From: Marinobacter pelagius
GTDB lineage: Bacteria > Pseudomonadota > Gammaproteobacteria > Pseudomonadales > Oleiphilaceae
Direction of reading: 5' to 3'
Length of the DNA stretch: 64,000 nucleotides
Assembly: GCF_900114925.1 (NCBI RefSeq)
Contig: NZ_FOUR01000001.1
Location: 620,001-684,000, forward strand
The translations under genes and the position numbers were made by a program. The notes beneath the pieces are model-generated. The model saw only the letters and a list, made by a program, of their open reading frames with translations. It did no database searches and was not told where the DNA came from. Positions 1-13,900 of the stretch are shown here, piece by piece. The stretch's first letter is position 1; every line of letters starts with the position of its first letter.

Positions 1-745
<745 letters not shown>

Positions 746-1609
746 TCAGACCGAAGCCGCACCGCTCACAATCTCTGAAATCTCTTGGGTGATGGCTGCC
801 TGACGCGCCTTGTTATAAGCCAGCTGAAGTTCGTCGATAATGCTACCGGCGTTATCAGTTGCGCTCTTCATGGCGATCATCCGGGCTGCCTGTTCACATG
901 CCAGATTCTCTACCACACCCTGGTATACCTGGGATTCAATAAAACGTGGCAGAAGGCCATCGAGGATCTGCCTGGCATCGGGCTCGTAGAGATAATCCCA
1001 CTGGTTCTTGATCTCTTCTTCGTCTTCGCTCGGAGGCAGGGGCAGAAGCTGCTCCACCTTCGGGCTCTGGGTCATGGTGTTGACGAACTCGTTGCTTACC
1101 ACGTATAGGCGATCGATCTTGCCTTCCGAGAACGCGTCCAACATGACCTTGACGTTGCCGATGAGTTTTTCGGAGCTCGGGCTGTCACCCATATGGGTCA
1201 ATGCCGCAACGACGTTGCCGCCGTAGCTCCGGAAAAAGGAAGCCCCTTTCTGCCCGATGGCGCACAGATCGGTTTCGACCCCTTTTTCTTTCCACGCTTT
1301 CATTTCACGGACAAGCGCTTTGAACAGGTTGATGTTCAGACCACCGCAGAGGCCACGATCAGTCGACACCACGATATAGCCCACGCGCTTGACCTCGCGC
1401 TCGACCATGAACGGGTGCTTGTACTGAGCATTCGCCTTGGCAATGTGCCCGATCACCTGACGCATCTTGTCGGCATACGGGCGAGTCGCCTGCATGCGCT
1501 CCTGAGCCTTCCGCATCTTACTCGCAGCCACCATTTCCATGGCGCTGGTGATTTTCTGCGTGCTCTTGATGCTTGAAATCTGGTTACGTATTTCTTTGCC
1601 GACGGCCAT
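746..1609 (-). CDS. atpG: ATP synthase F1 subunit gamma
   Basis: Central stalk subunit that rotates inside the alpha3beta3 head and couples proton flow to catalysis. The protein has 287 residues, normal for the family. It begins [20 protein letters not shown], continues with the typical [16 protein letters not shown] helix, and ends in the conserved C-terminal helix [20 protein letters not shown] followed by ITQEI, which inserts into the head. It lies between atpA and atpD in the standard operon order. Nothing unusual is visible. Confidence 0.97.
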   Translation of the reverse strand: MAVGKEIRNQISSIKSTQKITSAMEMVAASKMRKAQERMQATRPYADKMRQVIGHIAKANAQYKHPFMVEREVKRVGYIVVSTDRGLCGGLNINLFKALVREMKAWKEKGVETDLCAIGQKGASFFRSYGGNVVAALTHMGDSPSSEKLIGNVKVMLDAFSEGKIDRLYVVSNEFVNTMTQSPKVEQLLPLPPSEDEEEIKNQWDYLYEPDARQILDGLLPRFIESQVYQGVVENLACEQAARMIAMKSATDNAGSIIDELQLAYNKARQAAITQEISEIVSGAASV

Positions 1610-1683
1610 AACTCACTGCCTTCTCAAGTTAGACACTCGTTGCTACGAAAGCGGCCCGCGACTGATGCCGCAGGCCCGATTTC

Positions 1684-3228
1684 TTACCAGCTCTGAGTGG
1701 TCTTGAATTTCTCAAGTGCAGCTTTCAGGCCGGAAGCGATTTCGTCGTTGTAATCGCCTTTCTCGTTGATCTTGTCGAGGAGGTCTTTCTGCTCGGAGCG
1801 CATCCAGTCGAGCATCTGCGCTTCGAACTTAACCACCTTGTCGACATCAACGTCGTCCAGGAAGCCTTCGTTGGCTGCAAACAGAACCGTGCCCATCTCA
1901 GCCACGGACATCGGGCTGTACTGGTTCTGCTTCATGAGTTCCGTAACACGCTGACCGTGCTCAAGCTGCTTACGGGTTGCTTCGTCGAGATCGGAAGCAA
2001 ACTGGGCGAAAGCGGCCAGTTCACGATACTGGGCCAGGGCCAGACGGATGTTACCGCCAAGCTTCTTCATGATCTTGGTCTGGGCGGAACCACCTACCCG
2101 GGATACGGAGATACCGGCGTTCATCGCCGGACGGATACCGGAGTTGAACAGGTTGGTTTCCAGGAAGATCTGGCCGTCGGTGATGGAGATCACGTTGGTC
2201 GGTACGAATGCGGAAACGTCACCGGCCTGGGTCTCGATGATCGGCAGTGCGGTCAGAGAACCGGTCTTGCCTTTCACTTCACCGTTGGTGAACTCCTCCA
2301 CGTAGTCAGCGTTAACGCGGGAAGCGCGCTCGAGCAGACGTGAGTGCAGGTAGAATACGTCACCCGGGTAAGCTTCACGGCCCGGCGGACGACGCAGCAG
2401 CAGGGAGATCTGGCGGTAAGCCACAGCCTGCTTGGACAGGTCGTCGTAAATGATCAGGGCGTCCTGACCACGGTCACGGAAGTATTCACCCATGGAGGTA
2501 CCGGCGTACGGAGCCAGGAACTGCATGGAAGCAGGATCCGCAGCACCCGCGGCAACCACGATGGTGTGGTCCATGGCGCCGTGCTCTTCGAGCTTACGTA
2601 CCACAGCGGCGATGGAAGACTGCTTCTGGCCAACGGCAACGTAGATACACTTGATGCCGGTGTCCTTCTGGTTGATGATCGCGTCGATCGCAACCGCAGT
2701 CTTACCGATCTGACGGTCACCGATGATCAGCTCACGCTGACCGCGACCGATCGGCACCATGGTGTCGATGGCTTTCAGACCGGTCTGGACCGGCTCGTCA
2801 ACGGACTGACGAGCGATAACGCCGGGTGCAACCTTCTCGACCGGGGAGGTCAGCTCGGTGCCCAGATCGCCCTTGCCGTCGATCGGATTACCCAGGGCGT
2901 CAACCACACGACCCATCAGCTCCGGACCTACCGGAACTTCCAGGATGCGGCCGGTACAACGAACCTTCTGACCTTCGGCCAGATCTTCGTAGTCACCCAG
3001 TACAACCGCACCAACGGAATCACGCTCCAGGTTCAGAGCCATACCGAAAGTGCCGTTGGCGAATTCAATCATCTCACCGTACATAACGTCGGCGAGACCG
3101 TGGATCAGCACGATACCGTCAGAAACAGACAGGATCGTACCTTCGTTCTTTGCTTCGGAAGAGATATCGAGCTTCTCGATTCTCTTCTTGATGATGTCAC
3201 TGATCTCGGATGGATTCAGTTGCTGCAT
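1684..3228 (-). CDS. atpA: ATP synthase F1 subunit alpha
   Basis: Regulatory nucleotide-binding subunit of the F1 head. The 514-residue length matches the family. The N-terminus [20 protein letters not shown] is the region that contacts the delta subunit. The Walker A motif GDRQIGKT is at residues 170-177, and the DELSKQA-like segment appears here as [20 protein letters not shown]. It is in the standard position between atpH and atpG. Confidence 0.98.
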   Translation of the reverse strand: MQQLNPSEISDIIKKRIEKLDISSEAKNEGTILSVSDGIVLIHGLADVMYGEMIEFANGTFGMALNLERDSVGAVVLGDYEDLAEGQKVRCTGRILEVPVGPELMGRVVDALGNPIDGKGDLGTELTSPVEKVAPGVIARQSVDEPVQTGLKAIDTMVPIGRGQRELIIGDRQIGKTAVAIDAIINQKDTGIKCIYVAVGQKQSSIAAVVRKLEEHGAMDHTIVVAAGAADPASMQFLAPYAGTSMGEYFRDRGQDALIIYDDLSKQAVAYRQISLLLRRPPGREAYPGDVFYLHSRLLERASRVNADYVEEFTNGEVKGKTGSLTALPIIETQAGDVSAFVPTNVISITDGQIFLETNLFNSGIRPAMNAGISVSRVGGSAQTKIMKKLGGNIRLALAQYRELAAFAQFASDLDEATRKQLEHGQRVTELMKQNQYSPMSVAEMGTVLFAANEGFLDDVDVDKVVKFEAQMLDWMRSEQKDLLDKINEKGDYNDEIASGLKAALEKFKTTQSW

Positions 3229-3256
3229 GCCAATATCCTCAAACCTTGTGCTGAAA

Positions 3257-3793
3257 TCAGGAGCCCAGAGCGTCGGCCAGCTTGTTCAGCTTTCCGCGTA
3301 CAGATGCGTCAATGACCATATCGCCGGTGCGGATGATCACACCGCCAATCAGAGACTTGTCAGTTGACGCTGCGAGTGACACTTTCCGCTCGAGTTTTTC
3401 GGAGAGCGCCTGGGCGAGCTTCTGTTGCTGTTCGTCCGTCAGCTCGAATGCGGCGGTGACGTCGATATCAACAGTGCGCTCCAGATCAGCCCGGTACGTG
3501 TTGAAGAGCGCTGCAATCTCAGGAAGAAGAGTCAGCCGGCGGTTTTCTGCCAGTACAGCGAAGAAATTGCGAACCTGCTCGGTGACGCCGTCCTCGACGA
3601 CCTCCAGAATCAGCTCGGCTTTCTTCTGCTCCTCCAGACCCGGATTCGCGAGAAGCTGTCGAATGTCTACATTCGCAGTGACCTGTCCGGCAATCGTCAG
3701 CACCTGGGACCACTCAGCCAGCTCTTTATGCTCCTGGGCGGCTGCAAATGCTGCTTTCGCGTATGGACGGGCCAGCGTTCTCAGTTCTGCCAT
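3257..3793 (-). CDS. atpH: ATP synthase F1 subunit delta
   Basis: Peripheral-stalk subunit that holds the F1 head to the b subunits (OSCP family). The 178-residue protein begins [20 protein letters not shown], the usual N-terminal helical domain. It ends with the family C-terminal segment around [20 protein letters not shown] followed by [10 protein letters not shown]. It lies 28 bp upstream of atpA and 15 bp downstream of atpF in the operon. Confidence 0.96.
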   Translation of the reverse strand: MAELRTLARPYAKAAFAAAQEHKELAEWSQVLTIAGQVTANVDIRQLLANPGLEEQKKAELILEVVEDGVTEQVRNFFAVLAENRRLTLLPEIAALFNTYRADLERTVDIDVTAAFELTDEQQQKLAQALSEKLERKVSLAASTDKSLIGGVIIRTGDMVIDASVRGKLNKLADALGS

Positions 3794-3808
3794 GATGAAC
3801 CTCGCCGT

Positions 3809-4279
3809 TTAAAGTTCTGCCGCCAGTTTTTCCAACATCTCGTTGTGCTTGGAGGCATCGACAGAGGTTTCCAGGATCTTCTCAGCACCGGCGACAGCGA
3901 TTGCGGCAATTTCTGCACGCAGGGCGTCACGAGCCTGATTGCGCTCCTGTTCAATTTCGGCCTTGGCCTGCTCAATCAGCTTCTGGCCTTCCTTGCGGGC
4001 GTCATCCTTGGATGCTTCCACAATCTGGGCCGCACGCTTGTTGGCCTGCTCAATCAGGGCCGCAGCTTGCTGCTTGGCTTCACGCAGTTCCTCTGCTGAC
4101 TTTTCCTGAGCCAGTTCCAGATCGCGCGCAGCACGGTCTGAAGCAGCCAGGCCGTCAGCGATCTTCTTTTGACGCTCCTGCAGTGCGGCCATGATTGGCG
4201 GCCACACATACTTCATGCAGAAGACGACAAAGATAAAGAACGCGATGGCTTGACCAATCATCGTCAAATTAATGTTCAC
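3809..4279 (-). CDS. atpF: ATP synthase Fo subunit b
   Basis: Peripheral stalk subunit linking Fo to F1. The 156-residue protein has one N-terminal membrane helix ([20 protein letters not shown], continuing CMKYVWPPI) followed by a long Ala/Glu/Lys-rich helix of the right-handed coiled-coil type. The length equals that of the E. coli protein. It lies between atpE and atpH. No second b' gene is present. Confidence 0.96.
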   Translation of the reverse strand: MNINLTMIGQAIAFFIFVVFCMKYVWPPIMAALQERQKKIADGLAASDRAARDLELAQEKSAEELREAKQQAAALIEQANKRAAQIVEASKDDARKEGQKLIEQAKAEIEQERNQARDALRAEIAAIAVAGAEKILETSVDASKHNEMLEKLAAEL

Positions 4280-4347
4280 GTCTTCACCTCTCGCCTGTTT
4301 TGTTAAGAATCATCTGACCGGGGTAAAGCCCCCGGCTGGCGACTCGA

Positions 4348-4623
<276 letters not shown>

Positions 4624-4678
4624 TTAGGTTTTCAGTTTAAGGGTTTAGGGTTTAAGACTACGGTTCAATGGTGTCCGA

Positions 4679-5969
<1,291 letters not shown>

Positions 5970-6046
5970 GTTTTTCCCGGGAATTCGGTGTTTTCGACTC
6001 GATTCGGTCTAAAAAATAAACAAATACACCGATACAAGCGCGGCAG

Positions 6047-6075
6047 ATTATATGTGTTCAATGTGCACGAATCAA
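6047..6075 (-). promoter_or_regulatory. Sigma70-type promoter of the atp operon
   Basis: On the minus strand the -35 hexamer TTGATT (6070-6075) is separated by exactly 17 bp from a perfect -10 hexamer TATAAT (6047-6052). Transcription would start near 6040 and give a leader of about 70 nt before the atpI ATG at 5969. It is the only strong promoter match I see in the 269-bp gap between parB and atpI. Confidence 0.72.
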
Positions 6076-6238
6076 CAAATCCGGCCGCACTGCGCAGGCC
6101 CGGATTGCCCGAAATCCGCGGCGTTCTCGGCCTCCGGACACAAATAGGTACAGGATCAATTATTGAACACTACATGTTGTGTAAAACAGCCGGTACGGAC
6201 TTTCGTAGGGGGTCGAAAAGAGTAGGAAAAATTTCCGG

Positions 6239-7114
6239 CTACTTGATATGGCCCAGAATGCCATCGAGCTCGTCGAGGGAGCTGTATTCGATCACCAGTT
6301 TGCCCTTGCCGCGCTGGCCATGACTGATGGAGACGCGGGCACCAAGGCGCTCGGCCAGGTCGTCCTGCAGGGCGCGAATGTTGGGGTCAATGGCGCCCTT
6401 GTCTTTGGACTTGCCCCCGGGCGACTGTTGCTGGACCCGGCGCACCAGCGCTTCGGTCTGGCGCACCGACAGGGACTTGGCCACCACCTGGCGGGCCACC
6501 TGCATCTGCAGTTCCGGGGGCAGGGTCAGCATTGCCCGGCCATGGCCCATCTCCAGGTCACCGTGTTCGAGCATCAGACGAACATCCTCGGTCAGGCCGA
6601 TCAGCCGCAGCAGGTTGGTGATGGTGGTCCGGGATTTACCCACAGCCTCGGCGACCTGGGCCTGGGTCAGCCCGAACTCGTCCTGCAGGCGCTGCAGGGC
6701 AAAAGCTTCCTCGATGGGGTTGAGGTTCTCGCGCTGGATGTTCTCGATCAGCGCCATGGCGATGGCGGCTTCATCGGGTACATCGCGGATGATGGCAGGC
6801 AGGCTGTCGAGTTCGGCAATCTGGGCCGCGCGCCAGCGGCGCTCACCGGCAATCAGCTCGAAACGGCCCTCGGCGATCGGGCGAACGACTACCGGCTGCA
6901 TCACACCCTGTTGGCGGATGGAGTCGGCCAGTTCCTGCAGGGCGGCGGGATCCATGTCTCGGCGGGGCTGGTAGCGGCCACGCTGAACCAGATCGATCGG
7001 GATCTCGCGCAGCTCGCCGTCGTGGTCCTTCACCTCCTGGTTAAGGTTGACCTTTGAACCCTGCAGCAGGGCTCCCAGTCCACGCTCACCCAATCCTCGT
7101 TTCTTAGCCGCCAT
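6239..7114 (-). CDS. parB: Chromosome partitioning protein ParB
   Basis: DNA-binding CTPase-type clamp that loads at parS sites and directs origin segregation with ParA. The 291-residue protein starts MAAKKRGLGERGLGALLQGS, the normal N-terminus for pseudomonad-type ParB. The ParB/Spo0J core contains the GERRWRAAQIA and ENIQRENLNPIEEA motifs, then the helix-turn-helix GLTQAQVAEAVGKSRTTITN. In-frame ATGs at 7126 and 7162 exist upstream; a GGGAAGA stretch lies directly before the 7126 ATG, so that start is a real alternative. It lies 60 bp after parA. Two parS sites are found inside recF in the same window. Confidence 0.95.
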   Translation of the reverse strand: MAAKKRGLGERGLGALLQGSKVNLNQEVKDHDGELREIPIDLVQRGRYQPRRDMDPAALQELADSIRQQGVMQPVVVRPIAEGRFELIAGERRWRAAQIAELDSLPAIIRDVPDEAAIAMALIENIQRENLNPIEEAFALQRLQDEFGLTQAQVAEAVGKSRTTITNLLRLIGLTEDVRLMLEHGDLEMGHGRAMLTLPPELQMQVARQVVAKSLSVRQTEALVRRVQQQSPGGKSKDKGAIDPNIRALQDDLAERLGARVSISHGQRGKGKLVIEYSSLDELDGILGHIK

Positions 7115-7174
7115 GGTGTCTGTCATTCTTCCCGTTGAAAAGCGTTGTGTGTCGTGTACCAACGGCCCGGTATG

Positions 7175-7969
7175 TTACACCGCAACCGGCTCGGATGTCT
7201 TTTTCGAACCATGGCGGCGGACCATTTCACCGGCCAGGGCCAGGTAGGCCACGGCGCCCTTGGAGGCACGATCGTACTTCAGGGCCGGCAGCCCGTAGCT
7301 GGGCGCTTCCGCCAGCCGCACATTGCGGGGAATCACGGCACGGTAAACCTTGTCACCGAAAAACTCCGCCAGCTGGGCGGATACATCCAGGGTCAGACTG
7401 TTGCGCGGATCGTACATGGTACGCAACAGACCTTCGATCTCCAGGTTGGGATTCACCGTTTCCTGGATCTGCTCCACCGTATTCATCAACGCCGCCAGCC
7501 CCTCCAGGGCATAGTACTCGCACTGCATGGGGATCAGCACCGAATCCGCGGCCGACAGGGCATTGACGGTGAGCAGGTTCAGGGACGGCGGACAATCAAT
7601 CAGGATGTAATCGTAGGTGTCCCGGATGCTGTTCAGGGACAGGCGCAGGCGGTGTTCCCGGCCGATCTCGTTCATCAGCTCCACTTCCGCGGCGGTCAGG
7701 TCACCGTTCGCCGGCAGCAGGTCGAACCCGCCGTTTTCCACAGTGACGATCACATCAGCCGGAGTCGCACGCTTGGTCAGGACATCATAACCGGACAACT
7801 CCAGGGCATTCTTGTCCACACCGCTGCCCATGGTGGCGTTGCCCTGGGGGTCCATATCCACCAGCAGCACCCGCCGCTTGGTTGCGGCCAGGGAGGCAGC
7901 CAGGTTGACGCAGGTGGTGGTCTTGCCCACACCGCCTTTCTGATTGGTCACTGCAATCACGCGCGCCAT
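7175..7969 (-). CDS. parA: Chromosome partitioning ATPase ParA (Soj)
   Basis: Deviant Walker ATPase that binds the nucleoid and moves ParB-parS complexes. The 264-residue protein begins MARVIAVTNQKGGVGKTTTC with the deviant Walker A at residues 11-18, including Lys11 and Lys16. The switch segment YDYILIDCPPSLNLLTVNAL contains Walker B. The length fits the small chromosomal ParA class with no N-terminal DNA-binding domain. It sits between rsmG and parB, the usual origin-proximal arrangement. Confidence 0.97.
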   Translation of the reverse strand: MARVIAVTNQKGGVGKTTTCVNLAASLAATKRRVLLVDMDPQGNATMGSGVDKNALELSGYDVLTKRATPADVIVTVENGGFDLLPANGDLTAAEVELMNEIGREHRLRLSLNSIRDTYDYILIDCPPSLNLLTVNALSAADSVLIPMQCEYYALEGLAALMNTVEQIQETVNPNLEIEGLLRTMYDPRNSLTLDVSAQLAEFFGDKVYRAVIPRNVRLAEAPSYGLPALKYDRASKGAVAYLALAGEMVRRHGSKKTSEPVAV

Positions 7970-7989
7970 GTTTTGCCTCCTGTTGCGGG

Positions 7990-8634
7990 TTACCGGGAAT
8001 GCTCTGCCCGGGCAACGACCAGCAAATGCCGTTCGCCATCTGCGCCGGGGACCTTCAGGGAATGGCTGGATTTTACCTGCCAGCCGGCCGGAAGGGCAGC
8101 TACCTCATCATCCGGAAACTGACCTTTCATGGCAAGGAACTCGCCCTCATTGTCCAGCAACGAACCACACCAGGTCACCAGGTTCTCCAGAGCCGTGAAG
8201 GCGCGGCTGCTGATCTGGGTAAAGGGCTGCTCCGGCTGGCAGTCCTCGGCCCGGCCATGAATCACGTCGACGTTGTCCAGTCCCAGTTCCAGTACACACT
8301 GGTTCAGGAAGCGGGTCTTCTTGCCATTGCTGTCGAGCAGGGTGAAGCGCCTGTCCGGCAGGGCGATGGCCAGGGGAATACCCGGCAGACCACCACCAGC
8401 ACCAACATCGAGCAGGTGGTCCGTGGTAACCCAGGGCAGAATGCTCAGGCTGTCCAGCAGCTGGCGCGAAACCATCACCCGCTCATCACGCACGGCGGTC
8501 AGGTTATACGCCTTGTTCCACTTGTTGAGTAAAGCCAGAAAGGCCAACAGCTGTTGCTGCTGGCCGTCGGTCAGGGACAGGTTCATCTCGGCCAGCCCGT
8601 CCCGGAGCTGGCGTTGCCAGAGTGCTTGCGTCAT
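7990..8634 (-). CDS. rsmG: 16S rRNA (guanine527-N7)-methyltransferase RsmG
   Basis: SAM-dependent methyltransferase that modifies G527 of 16S rRNA (older name GidB). The 214-residue protein has the SAM-binding loop LLDVGAGGGLPGIPLAIA at about residues 69-86 and the conserved ISSRAFTALENLVTW segment. It lies 9 bp downstream of mnmG and 20 bp upstream of parA, so it is probably cotranscribed with both. Length and context are standard. Confidence 0.96.
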   Translation of the reverse strand: MTQALWQRQLRDGLAEMNLSLTDGQQQQLLAFLALLNKWNKAYNLTAVRDERVMVSRQLLDSLSILPWVTTDHLLDVGAGGGLPGIPLAIALPDRRFTLLDSNGKKTRFLNQCVLELGLDNVDVIHGRAEDCQPEQPFTQISSRAFTALENLVTWCGSLLDNEGEFLAMKGQFPDDEVAALPAGWQVKSSHSLKVPGADGERHLLVVARAEHSR

Positions 8635-8643
8635 GGGCCAGGC

Positions 8644-10530
8644 TCAGGCGCTCTGCTTGCGCAGCAGGTCCCGCTTTTTCAGGTGCACCAGGATCTGGCT
8701 CACCGCCGCCGGGGTGACCCCCTGGATGCGGGAGGCCTGGGCCACGGTCTCCGGCCGCACGTCCTTGAGCTTCTGCTTGATCTCGTTGGACAAGCCGCCG
8801 ATCACATCGTAGTCCAGGTCAATGGGCAGAGCGGTGTTCTCGTTCTTGCGCAGGCGCTCGATCTCGTCCGCCTGGCGGGAGATGTAACCCTCGTACTTGA
8901 TCTCGATTTCCACCTGATCCGCCACGTTCGGATCGTCGGCCCGCTCGCCGCCAATCTCGGCAATCTGGTCGTAGGCAATCTCCGGGCGACGCAGCAGTTC
9001 GGCCAGGGACTGGTCCCGGGCCATGGGCTGTTTCAGGAAACCATTGGCCCGCTCCCCGGCCCCGGTATTCGGGTGAATCCGGGTGGATTCCAGCCGGCTA
9101 CGTTCCCGGGCAATGCCTTCACGCTTGTCGTTGAATTTCTGCCAGCGCTCATCATCCACCAGCCCCAGCTTGCGGCCGGTTTCGGTCAGGCGCAGGTCGG
9201 CGTTGTCTTCACGCAGGATCAGCCGGTATTCGGCACGGCTGGTGAACATGCGATAGGGCTCGCTGGTACCCATGGTGATCAGGTCGTCCACCAGCACGCC
9301 GAGATAGGCTTCATCCCGGCGCGGGTACCATTCGTCCTTCTCCTGGGCACGCAGGGACGCGTTGATGCCCGCCAGCAGGCCCTGGGCACCGGCCTCTTCG
9401 TAACCGGTGGTGCCGTTGATCTGGCCGGCAAAGTACAGGCCCTGGATAAACTTGGTTTCCAGGGTGTGGCGCAGGTCCTGCGGGTTCAGGTAATCGTATT
9501 CGATGGCGTAGCCCGGCCGGGTGATGTGGGCGTTCTCGAACCCGGGAATGGAGCGCACCGCCGCCAGCTGGATATCAAACGGCAGGCTGGTGGAGATACC
9601 GTTCGGATACAGTTCGTTGGTGGTCAGGCCCTCGGGCTCCACGAAAATCTGGTGTGAATCCTTGTCGGCAAACCGGTTTACCTTGTCCTCGATGGACGGG
9701 CAGTAGCGCGGGCCCACGCCCTCGATGCTGCCGGCAAACATCGGCGAGCGGTCAAAACCGCTGCGGATGATGTCGTGGGTCTGCTCGGTGGTGCGGGTCA
9801 CGTAACAACAGACCTGCTCGGGGTGCTCGTCCCGGCTACCGATGAAGGACATCACCGGGGTCGGGTTGTCGCCCCATTGCTTGTCCATTACCGAGAAATC
9901 CACAGAGCGGGCATCGATCCGGGGCGGGGTGCCGGTTTTCAGGCGGCCGACGTTGAACGGCAGTTCGCGCAGGCGTTTGGCCAGGGCATTGGCCGGCGCA
10001 TCCCCGGCACGGCCACCGGAGTGGTGCTGCATGCCGATGTGGATAACTCCGCCAAGGAAGGTACCGGTGGTCAGCACCACGGTTTTGGCGTTGAAGCGGA
10101 TGCCGGTCTGGGTCACCACGCCCACCACCTGGTCGTTTTCCACAACCAGGTCGTCCGCCGCCTGCTGGAACAGGGTCAGGTTGGGCTGGTTTTCCAGCAC
10201 ATGGCGGATTGCTGCCTTGTACAGCACCCGGTCGGCCTGGGCGCGGGTGGCGCGCACCGCCGGACCCTTGCGGCTGTTGAGGACCCGGAACTGGATACCG
10301 GCCTGGTCGGTGGCACGGGCCATGGCGCCGCCCAGGGCGTCGATTTCCTTGACCAGATGGCTCTTGCCGATCCCGCCGATGGCCGGGTTACAGGACATCT
10401 GGCCCAGGGTCTCAATGTTGTGGGTCAGCAGCAGGGTTTGCGAACCCATGCGCGCTGCGGCCAGCGCGGCTTCGGTACCGGCGTGGCCACCACCAATGAC
10501 AATGACATCGAAACGGGTCGGAAACTCCAC
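8644..10530 (-). CDS. mnmG: tRNA uridine-5-carboxymethylaminomethyl modification enzyme MnmG (GidA)
   Basis: FAD-dependent subunit that, with MnmE, installs cmnm5 at U34 of several tRNAs. The 628-residue protein has the FAD dinucleotide-binding motif [19 protein letters not shown] near residues 11-29. It also has the family patterns [27 protein letters not shown] and [20 protein letters not shown]. The C-terminal helical domain contains [14 protein letters not shown]. It is the first gene of an mnmG-rsmG-parA-parB run. A perfect DnaA box, TGTGGATAA, lies inside the coding sequence at 10038-10046. Confidence 0.98.
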   Translation of the reverse strand: MEFPTRFDVIVIGGGHAGTEAALAAARMGSQTLLLTHNIETLGQMSCNPAIGGIGKSHLVKEIDALGGAMARATDQAGIQFRVLNSRKGPAVRATRAQADRVLYKAAIRHVLENQPNLTLFQQAADDLVVENDQVVGVVTQTGIRFNAKTVVLTTGTFLGGVIHIGMQHHSGGRAGDAPANALAKRLRELPFNVGRLKTGTPPRIDARSVDFSVMDKQWGDNPTPVMSFIGSRDEHPEQVCCYVTRTTEQTHDIIRSGFDRSPMFAGSIEGVGPRYCPSIEDKVNRFADKDSHQIFVEPEGLTTNELYPNGISTSLPFDIQLAAVRSIPGFENAHITRPGYAIEYDYLNPQDLRHTLETKFIQGLYFAGQINGTTGYEEAGAQGLLAGINASLRAQEKDEWYPRRDEAYLGVLVDDLITMGTSEPYRMFTSRAEYRLILREDNADLRLTETGRKLGLVDDERWQKFNDKREGIARERSRLESTRIHPNTGAGERANGFLKQPMARDQSLAELLRRPEIAYDQIAEIGGERADDPNVADQVEIEIKYEGYISRQADEIERLRKNENTALPIDLDYDVIGGLSNEIKQKLKDVRPETVAQASRIQGVTPAAVSQILVHLKKRDLLRKQSA

Positions 10531-10917
10531 TCTTCACCTCGGAAATCGGGGGATAAAAACAGGGCGGCGAGTATAACGCCTCGCCGTGGAAAATGCAGTC
10601 AGGATGTGCAAATTTTAACCAGAGTCGGCGACACTTGAAAGTCACCGTGCAGGAGCCCTTGTTGATAACCGCCGGAATAACCCCGAATCTGTATAAGTAA
10701 TAACCGAAATTTTTGCTTTTTCAGTGGCTTGGAAGACACATCTCAGAAAAGTTTTCAAAAAGTTATCCACAGATTCAGGAGCTTGCCGTTAGCCCGAAAA
10801 AGCACCTTAACTTATTGTTTTAATTAAACTCTATGAAATGAATCCAGAGGTTATCCGCGGTTTGTTCATTTATTTTTCCACAGAATTCTCTGGATTCAAC
10901 GAAGCACGTGCCCCATC
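10531..10917. other. AT-rich mnmG upstream region with DnaA-box-like elements
   Basis: This 387-bp gap holds no open reading frame that I can support and is clearly more AT-rich than its flanks. It contains one perfect DnaA box at 10763-10771, a TTATCCGCG near-box at 10851-10859 and a TTTTCCACA relaxed box at 10874-10882. The relaxed box lies in an imperfect 18-bp palindrome at 10877-10894. AT-rich runs lie at 10686-10725 and 10810-10840. It should carry the mnmG promoter and the 3' end of the RND operon, but I see no good terminator. The gidA upstream region is part of or close to the origin in several gammaproteobacteria. Confidence 0.6.
10763..10771 (+). promoter_or_regulatory. Perfect DnaA box upstream of mnmG
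   Basis: TTATCCACA matches the strict DnaA consensus. It lies about 233 bp upstream of the mnmG ATG in an AT-rich intergenic region. This is the only perfect box in the window that lies outside a coding sequence. Confidence 0.75.
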
Positions 10918-13900
10918 TCAGAAATCATCCGCCCGTTTCTGCGGTGCCGTTGCCAGCCCGGTACCTCCCGCCTGGCCAGCGGCCAGACGTTCCAGCTCCT
11001 GCTCCACGGCGTTAGTGGACTTGGCAAACCGGGCCAGCAGGTTATAGAGCACCGGAATCAGGAACAGGGTGAGCGTGGTGGCGAAGAGCAACCCGCCCAG
11101 GATCACCATACCGATGGCGGCCCGGCTCTCGGCGCCGGCACCGGTGGCAATCACCAGGGGTACGGCACCGAACACGGTAGAGATGGTGGTCATCAGGACC
11201 GGGCGGAAACGCAGCACGGCGCCCTCGAGGATCGCTTCCCGGACCTCATAGCCCTTGTCCCGGAGCTGATTGGCAAACTCCACGATCAGTATCCCGTTCT
11301 TGGCCATCAAACCGAGCAACATGATGATGCCGATCTGGCTGTAGATATTCAGGCTGATGCCCGACCAGAACAGCGCCAGCAGGGCCCCGGTCACCGCCAG
11401 CGGCACCGTCAGCATGATGATCAGCGGGTGGATCCAGCTCTCGAACTGGGCCGCCAGTACCAGGAATACGATCACGAAGGCCAGGCCAAAGGTCACGTAG
11501 ATGGCGTTGGAGGATTCCTCGAACTCCCGGGACAGGCCCTTGTAGCTGGTTCGCGCCTCCGGCGGCAAGTTATCCACAGCCAGATTGTTCAGGTAGGTCA
11601 GTGCCGAGCCGAGATCATAACCGTCGGCCAGGGAAGCACTGATCACCACCGCCGGCAGGCGGTCAATCCGGCGCAGGTCAGGATTGGCGCCAATTTCTTC
11701 CACCGATACCAGGGCCTGAAGCGGAATCAGGCTGCCACCCTCCCGCGGCCGCAGGAAGATCTGGCCGAGGTCGGCCGGGGTGGCGCGATCGGCTTCAGTC
11801 GCCTGGATGATGACATCGTACTCCCGGCCCCGGTCCAAATACGTGGTGACCTGGCGGGACGCCAGCATGGTCTGCAGGGTCAGGCCAACATCCTCGACGG
11901 TGATGTCCAGGTCCGCGGCCCGCTCCCGGTCAATGTCCACCCGCAGTTCCGGACGGGTCAGCTCAAAATCCGTCTCCAGGTTAAGCAGGTTCGGATTCTC
12001 CTTGGCCCGCTCGACAATCTCGTCGCTCCAGGCTTGCACCGACTCGTAATCCGGGCCGGCAACCACAAATTCCACCGGCTGGCTGAAGCCCCGCTGACCC
12101 AGGCCCGGCGGGTTCACGGCCACGGTCCGGATCCCGGAGATGTCACTGAGCTTCTGGCGGATTTCGCTGGTCACCTGTTGCTGCTTGATGTCCCGCTGTT
12201 CCCACGGTACCAGGCCCATGATCATGAAAGCGTTGTCTTCCTCGTCCCGGAAGCCGACGATGGACAACAGCCGGTTGGCAATGCCGTCATCCAGGTAAGG
12301 CAGCAGCTTCTCCTCGGCCTTGCGGACGTAATGGTCGGTGAATTCCACGGTGGAACCCCGGGGCGCGCTGGTGGGCATGATGATGACACCCCGGTCCTCG
12401 GTGGGTGCCAGCTCCTGGGGCAGTTTCGGATAGACGACCGCTGCTACCACGAGCCCGGCGACCCCTAGGCCGATCAGGAGGCCAGGCATACTCAGTGAAA
12501 ATCGCAACAACCGCTCGTAGCCGCGGGTCAGGCCGTTCAAAACCTTCTCACTGGCGGCCCAGAGCCGGTGCCCCTCCGCGCTCTCCGGACTGTGGCGCAA
12601 CCACTTGGAACAGAGCATGGGCGCCAGGGTCAGGGCCACGAGGCTGGAAAAAACCACGGCTGCGGCGAGGGTGAAACCGAACTCGGCAAACAACCGGCCG
12701 ACGTTGCCCCCCATGAACGAGATGGGCACGAACACCGCCACCAGGGTCAGGGTGGTGGCGATTACCGCGAAGGCCACCTGTTTGGCGCCCCGGTAAGCCG
12801 CGAGCAAAGGCGGCTCGCCCTCATCAATGCGTCGCTGGATGTTCTCCAGCATGACAATGGCGTCATCTACCACCAGGCCGATGGCCAGGATCACCGCCAG
12901 CAGGGTCAGCACGTTGATGGAGAACCCGAGGAAACCCAGGCCGATGAAGGCACCGATGACCGCAACCGGAATGGTGACGGCCGGAATCAGGGTTGCCCGC
13001 CAGGAGCGAAGGAACAGGAAGATCACCAGGATGACCAGGGATACGGCAATGGCCAGGGTGATCACCACCTCCTTGATTGAGGCACGGATGAAGATCGATT
13101 CGTCGTAGCTCTCGGCGATGGTGACTTCCGGCGGCAGGGTTTCCCGGATCCGGTCCAGCTCGGCCCGCACGGCGTCGGACACCGCCACGGTGTTGGCCTT
13201 GGACTGGCGGATGATCCCCATACCGATGGCGGTCTCGCCGTTGGCGCGCAGCCGGCTGACATCCGACTCCACCCCCATCTGGACGTTGGCCACCTCACCC
13301 AGGCGTAACAGGTCGTTGCCGTTGCGCCGGATCACCAGTTCCCGGAATTGTTCGACTGTGGATAACCGGCCCTCGGCCCGTACCGTGAAGTTGCGGGTGG
13401 AAGAATCCACTGAGCCCGCGGGCAGTTCCACGTTGTTGGCGCGCAGCGCCCGCTCCACTTCAGCCACGGTGATGTTCCGGGCCGCCAGCCGCTCGCGATC
13501 AAGCCAAACCCGGATGGCGTACCGGCGCTCACCGCCGATGCGAACATCCGCCACCCCGTCGAGTACCGATAACCGGTCCGCCAGCACCCGGTCAGCAAAA
13601 TCGCTGAGTTCGGCACTGTCCCAGACCTGACTGCGCAAAGTTATCCACATCATCGGCCGGGCATCGGAATCGGCCTTGCGCACCACCGGGGCATCGGCCT
13701 CGTCGGGCAGCTGGTTGGCCACCCGGGAGACCGCATCACGCACGTCGTTGGCGGCGATATCCACATCCCGGGAAATGTTGAATTCAATGCTGGTGCGGGA
13801 CTCGCCCTGCTCGGTAGAGGATTCAATGGAGCGGATACCCTCAATGCCACTGATCGCCCCCTCGATCACCTGGGTGATCTGGGTATCGACCACCTCGGCG